Below, in pieces: positions 13,696 to 14,804 of a stretch of 14,804 nucleotides of DNA. The translations under genes were made by a program, and so were the position numbers. Below the pieces are notes generated by a model. That model had not been told where the DNA came from, did not search any database, and worked only from the letters and a program-made list of their open reading frames with translations. This stretch comes from JAKSUT01 sp045616505. GTDB taxonomy: Bacteria > Cyanobacteriota > Vampirovibrionia > Gastranaerophilales > Gastranaerophilaceae. Position 1 is the stretch's first letter, and each line of letters opens with the position of its first letter. The stretch lies in assembly GCA_045616505.1 (NCBI GenBank), contig JAZLGV010000058.1, forward strand, positions 1-14,804, written 5' to 3'.

Positions 13696-13998
13696 ATGAC
13701 AGAATCAACAGCATCTTTTAATAATTTTTTCAATACAGGCAGACAATTCGGCTTAAATGTAAAATCATCTGGTCATGAACATACATTAAAAGAGTTGAAG
13801 AAAGTTGCTATTGATACTGCTACACAATCAGTAAATCCTTTCTTGGATTTTTTGGCTACAAATGAAGATGTTTTTAGTGGTGAAGTTAAAAATCAAATTA
13901 ATTCATTAATGGCTCAAAAATTCTCAACAGAAATTTTGTTAAATAAAGCAGATGAGGATGTAAATGGTCCAAAATCAAGCTTTGATATGAGTTTTTAA
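13696..13998 (+). CDS. Hypothetical 100-residue protein
   Basis: I do not recognise this protein. It is 100 residues, soluble and without cysteine. It begins with a Ser/Thr/Asn/Phe-rich stretch (ESTASFNNFFNTGRQFGLNV), followed by two predicted amphipathic helices: about 28-52 (EHTLKELKKVAIDTATQSVNPFLDF) and 56-85 (NEDVFSGEVKNQINSLMAQKFSTEILLNKA). It ends in a polar tail (GPKSSFDMSF). There is no signal peptide or membrane segment. Coding status is supported by its own upstream promoter-like element, a strong terminator after it, and codon use like its neighbours. The ribosome site is uncertain: AAGGG (13689-13693) is only two bases from the ATG, while GAAAGG (13678-13683) is 12 bases away. 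It may be lineage-specific. Confidence 0.65.
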   Translation: MTESTASFNNFFNTGRQFGLNVKSSGHEHTLKELKKVAIDTATQSVNPFLDFLATNEDVFSGEVKNQINSLMAQKFSTEILLNKADEDVNGPKSSFDMSF

Positions 13999-14002
13999 TA
14001 TA

Positions 14003-14035
14003 TTTTCCTTTTTCCTTTATTTCCTTTATTTTCTT
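14003..14035 (+). other. CU-rich tract with three TTTCCTTT-type units
   Basis: Between the orphan gene's stop and the terminator is a nearly pure pyrimidine stretch with TTCCTTT repeated at 14005, 14012 and 14021. On the plus-strand transcript this is complementary to AAAGGA-type ribosome binding sites. It may be low-complexity drift. Confidence 0.4.
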
Positions 14036-14041
14036 ATTAAA

Positions 14042-14081
14042 AAACAGACGGCATCGAATGATAACCGTCTGTTTCTTTTTT
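14042..14081. terminator. Bidirectional terminator between the orphan gene and rpsG
   Basis: AAACAGACGG (14042-14051) pairs perfectly with CCGTCTGTTT (14065-14074), and the loop can extend by ATC (14053-14055) with GAT (14060-14062). On the plus strand C and six T follow. On the minus strand the CCGTCTGTTT arm runs into a T-run of six before AAT. It therefore ends both convergent transcripts, including the rpsL-rpsG operon. Confidence 0.92.
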
Positions 14082-14104
14082 ATACTAAAAATATAAATTA
14101 GTAT
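14082..14104. repeat. Small inverted repeat at the rpsG stop codon
   Basis: ATACTAA (14082-14088) and TTAGTAT (14098-14104) are perfect inverted repeats with a nine-base A/T loop. The right arm contains the rpsG stop codon. It is weak and AT-only apart from one G-C pair, so it may be chance. Confidence 0.3.
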
Positions 14105-14568
14105 CTGTAGTGAGCGAAAGCTTTGTTAGCTTCAGCCATTTTGTGAGTATCTTCACGTTTTTTACAAGCTGCACCGATACCGTTTGAAGCATCAATAAGT
14201 TCAGTTGTAAGTTTGTCGATGAATGATTTACCGTGTCTGTTTTTAGCTGCGGCAATCAACCAAGATGAAGATAGAGCAAATCCTCTATCAGGTTTAACTT
14301 CGATTGGAACTTGGTAAGTTGAACCACCAATACGTCTAGCTTTAACTTCTAGCAAAGGAGTGGCATTTGTTAATGCTTTTTGGAATACTTCCATTGGTTT
14401 TTCGTTTGTTTTTTCACCAATTCTATCTAAAGTTGAGTAAAAAATTCTTTCAGCTAAAGATTTTTTACCTCTTCTCATAATTCTGTTTATGAATTTAGAA
14501 ACATCCACGCTGTTGTACATTGGATCAGCTGGTGGAATTCTTTTTGCTGGTTTTGAACGTCTTGACAT
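14098..14568 (-). CDS. rpsG: 30S ribosomal protein S7
   Basis: S7 is the primary assembly protein of the 30S head and contacts the 3' major domain of 16S rRNA near the E site. The 156-residue protein is typical and complete: MSRRSKPAKRIPPADPMYNS at the start, VSKFINRIMRRGKKSLAERI (23-42), then ALTNATPLLEVKARRIGGST (65-84, the S7 signature), YQVPIEVKPDRG (85-96), SSSWLIAAAKNRHGKSF (100-116) and the C-terminal EANKAFAHYRY. AAAGGA lies eight bases before the ATG. It follows rpsL as in the bacterial str operon, but no fusA or tuf gene comes after it: the bidirectional terminator lies 17 bases past its stop. Confidence 0.97.
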   Translation of the reverse strand: MSRRSKPAKRIPPADPMYNSVDVSKFINRIMRRGKKSLAERIFYSTLDRIGEKTNEKPMEVFQKALTNATPLLEVKARRIGGSTYQVPIEVKPDRGFALSSSWLIAAAKNRHGKSFIDKLTTELIDASNGIGAACKKREDTHKMAEANKAFAHYRY

Positions 14569-14586
14569 ATTTATATCCTTTCTAAT

Positions 14587-14613
14587 GTCCTACCGAAATT
14601 TATTTTTCGGGAC
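14587..14613 (-). promoter_or_regulatory. Hairpin in the rpsL-rpsG intergenic region
   Basis: GTCC (14587-14590) and CGAAA (14594-14598) can pair with GGAC (14610-14613) and TTTCG (14605-14609), leaving a three-base bulge and a six-base loop. It ends about seven bases upstream of the rpsG ribosome binding site on the minus-strand mRNA. In E. coli, S7 represses its own operon by binding the rpsL-rpsG spacer, so this could be a similar site. No T-run follows, so it is not a terminator. Confidence 0.45.
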
Positions 14614-14635
14614 CAATTAATTTACTGTTTAATTT

Positions 14636-14804
14636 CTACTTTTTAGCGTCTTTTGCTGTTTTAGCACCGTATTTTGAACGGCTTTGTGTTCTGTTAGCAA
14701 CACCTGCAGTATCTAAAGTACCTCTAACGATGTGGTATCTTACACCTGGAAGGTCTTTAACCCTACCACCTCTGATAAGAACAACACTGTGTTCTTGTAG
14801 GTTG
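14636..14804 (-). CDS. rpsL: 30S ribosomal protein S12, C-terminal part (gene runs off window)
   Basis: The reading frame enters from the right edge and gives about 56 residues: NLQEHSVVLIRGGRVKDLPG, then VRYHIVRGTLDTAGV and QSRSKYGAKTAKDAKK, ending at TAG (14638-14636). This is the C-terminal half of S12, the decoding-centre protein. GGRVKDLPGVRYH includes the aspartate that RimO methylthiolates in many bacteria and the lysine often changed in streptomycin-resistant strains; here both positions look wild type (K-D-L-P). The N-terminal half, with the other resistance positions, is outside the window. It lies directly upstream of rpsG with a 67-base spacer. Confidence 0.95.
   Translation of the reverse strand, partial: NLQEHSVVLIRGGRVKDLPGVRYHIVRGTLDTAGVANRTQSRSKYGAKTAKDAKK

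Overview
The window is AT-rich (roughly 30% GC by eye), densely packed bacterial chromosome with short intergenic gaps and mostly housekeeping genes. Gene content (biotin importer BioY, stand-alone DNA methylase, a CooC-like ATPase beside a zinc methyltransferase-like protein, ribosomal genes on short operons) and the N-terminal 'SFG' motif in the first acetyltransferase suggest a gut-type anaerobe, possibly a non-photosynthetic cyanobacterial relative (Gastranaerophilales/Vampirovibrionia). This placement is inference from style, not a proven assignment. No tRNA, rRNA, CRISPR array, insertion sequence or phage gene is visible.

Layout. 1-470: the 3' end of an N4/N6 DNA methylase and its terminator. 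472-2501: a GNAT acetyltransferase, then an RlmD-type 23S rRNA methyltransferase. 2550-3162: a GC-rich leader, ribosomal protein L9 and a terminator. 3190-4999: a two-gene unit, a MetE/MtaA-like zinc protein overlapping a CooC-like P-loop ATPase. 4980-6396 (minus): a TPR lipoprotein and lgt, the enzyme that lipidates lipoproteins. 6498-12357 (plus): a seven-gene run of a ClpX-type zinc-binding domain without an ATPase, a 545-residue helical protein, RuvX, a DUF1292 protein, a six-repeat Clp-N protein without an ATPase, TilS and Hpt. 12358-13541 (minus): RimI then BioY. 13696-13998 (plus): a 100-residue orphan. 14098-14804 (minus): rpsL (partial) and rpsG, ending at a bidirectional terminator.

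The most striking part is the 6498-12357 run. It encodes two different recognition modules normally fused to Clp unfoldases (the ClpX zinc-binding domain and the ClpC/ClpA N-domain), each without a motor, around an unrecognised helical protein and four conserved housekeeping genes. This could be an adaptor or decoy layer on Clp proteolysis; that function is inference. Second is the methyltransferase-like/CooC-like pair with no carbon monoxide dehydrogenase in sight. At the DNA level the window shows two genes whose extended -10 elements lie exactly six bases before the ATG (candidate leaderless mRNAs), a palindromic TTGCAA that could serve as -35 for two divergent promoters, and a terminator hairpin whose 3' arm carries the next gene's only plausible ribosome binding site.
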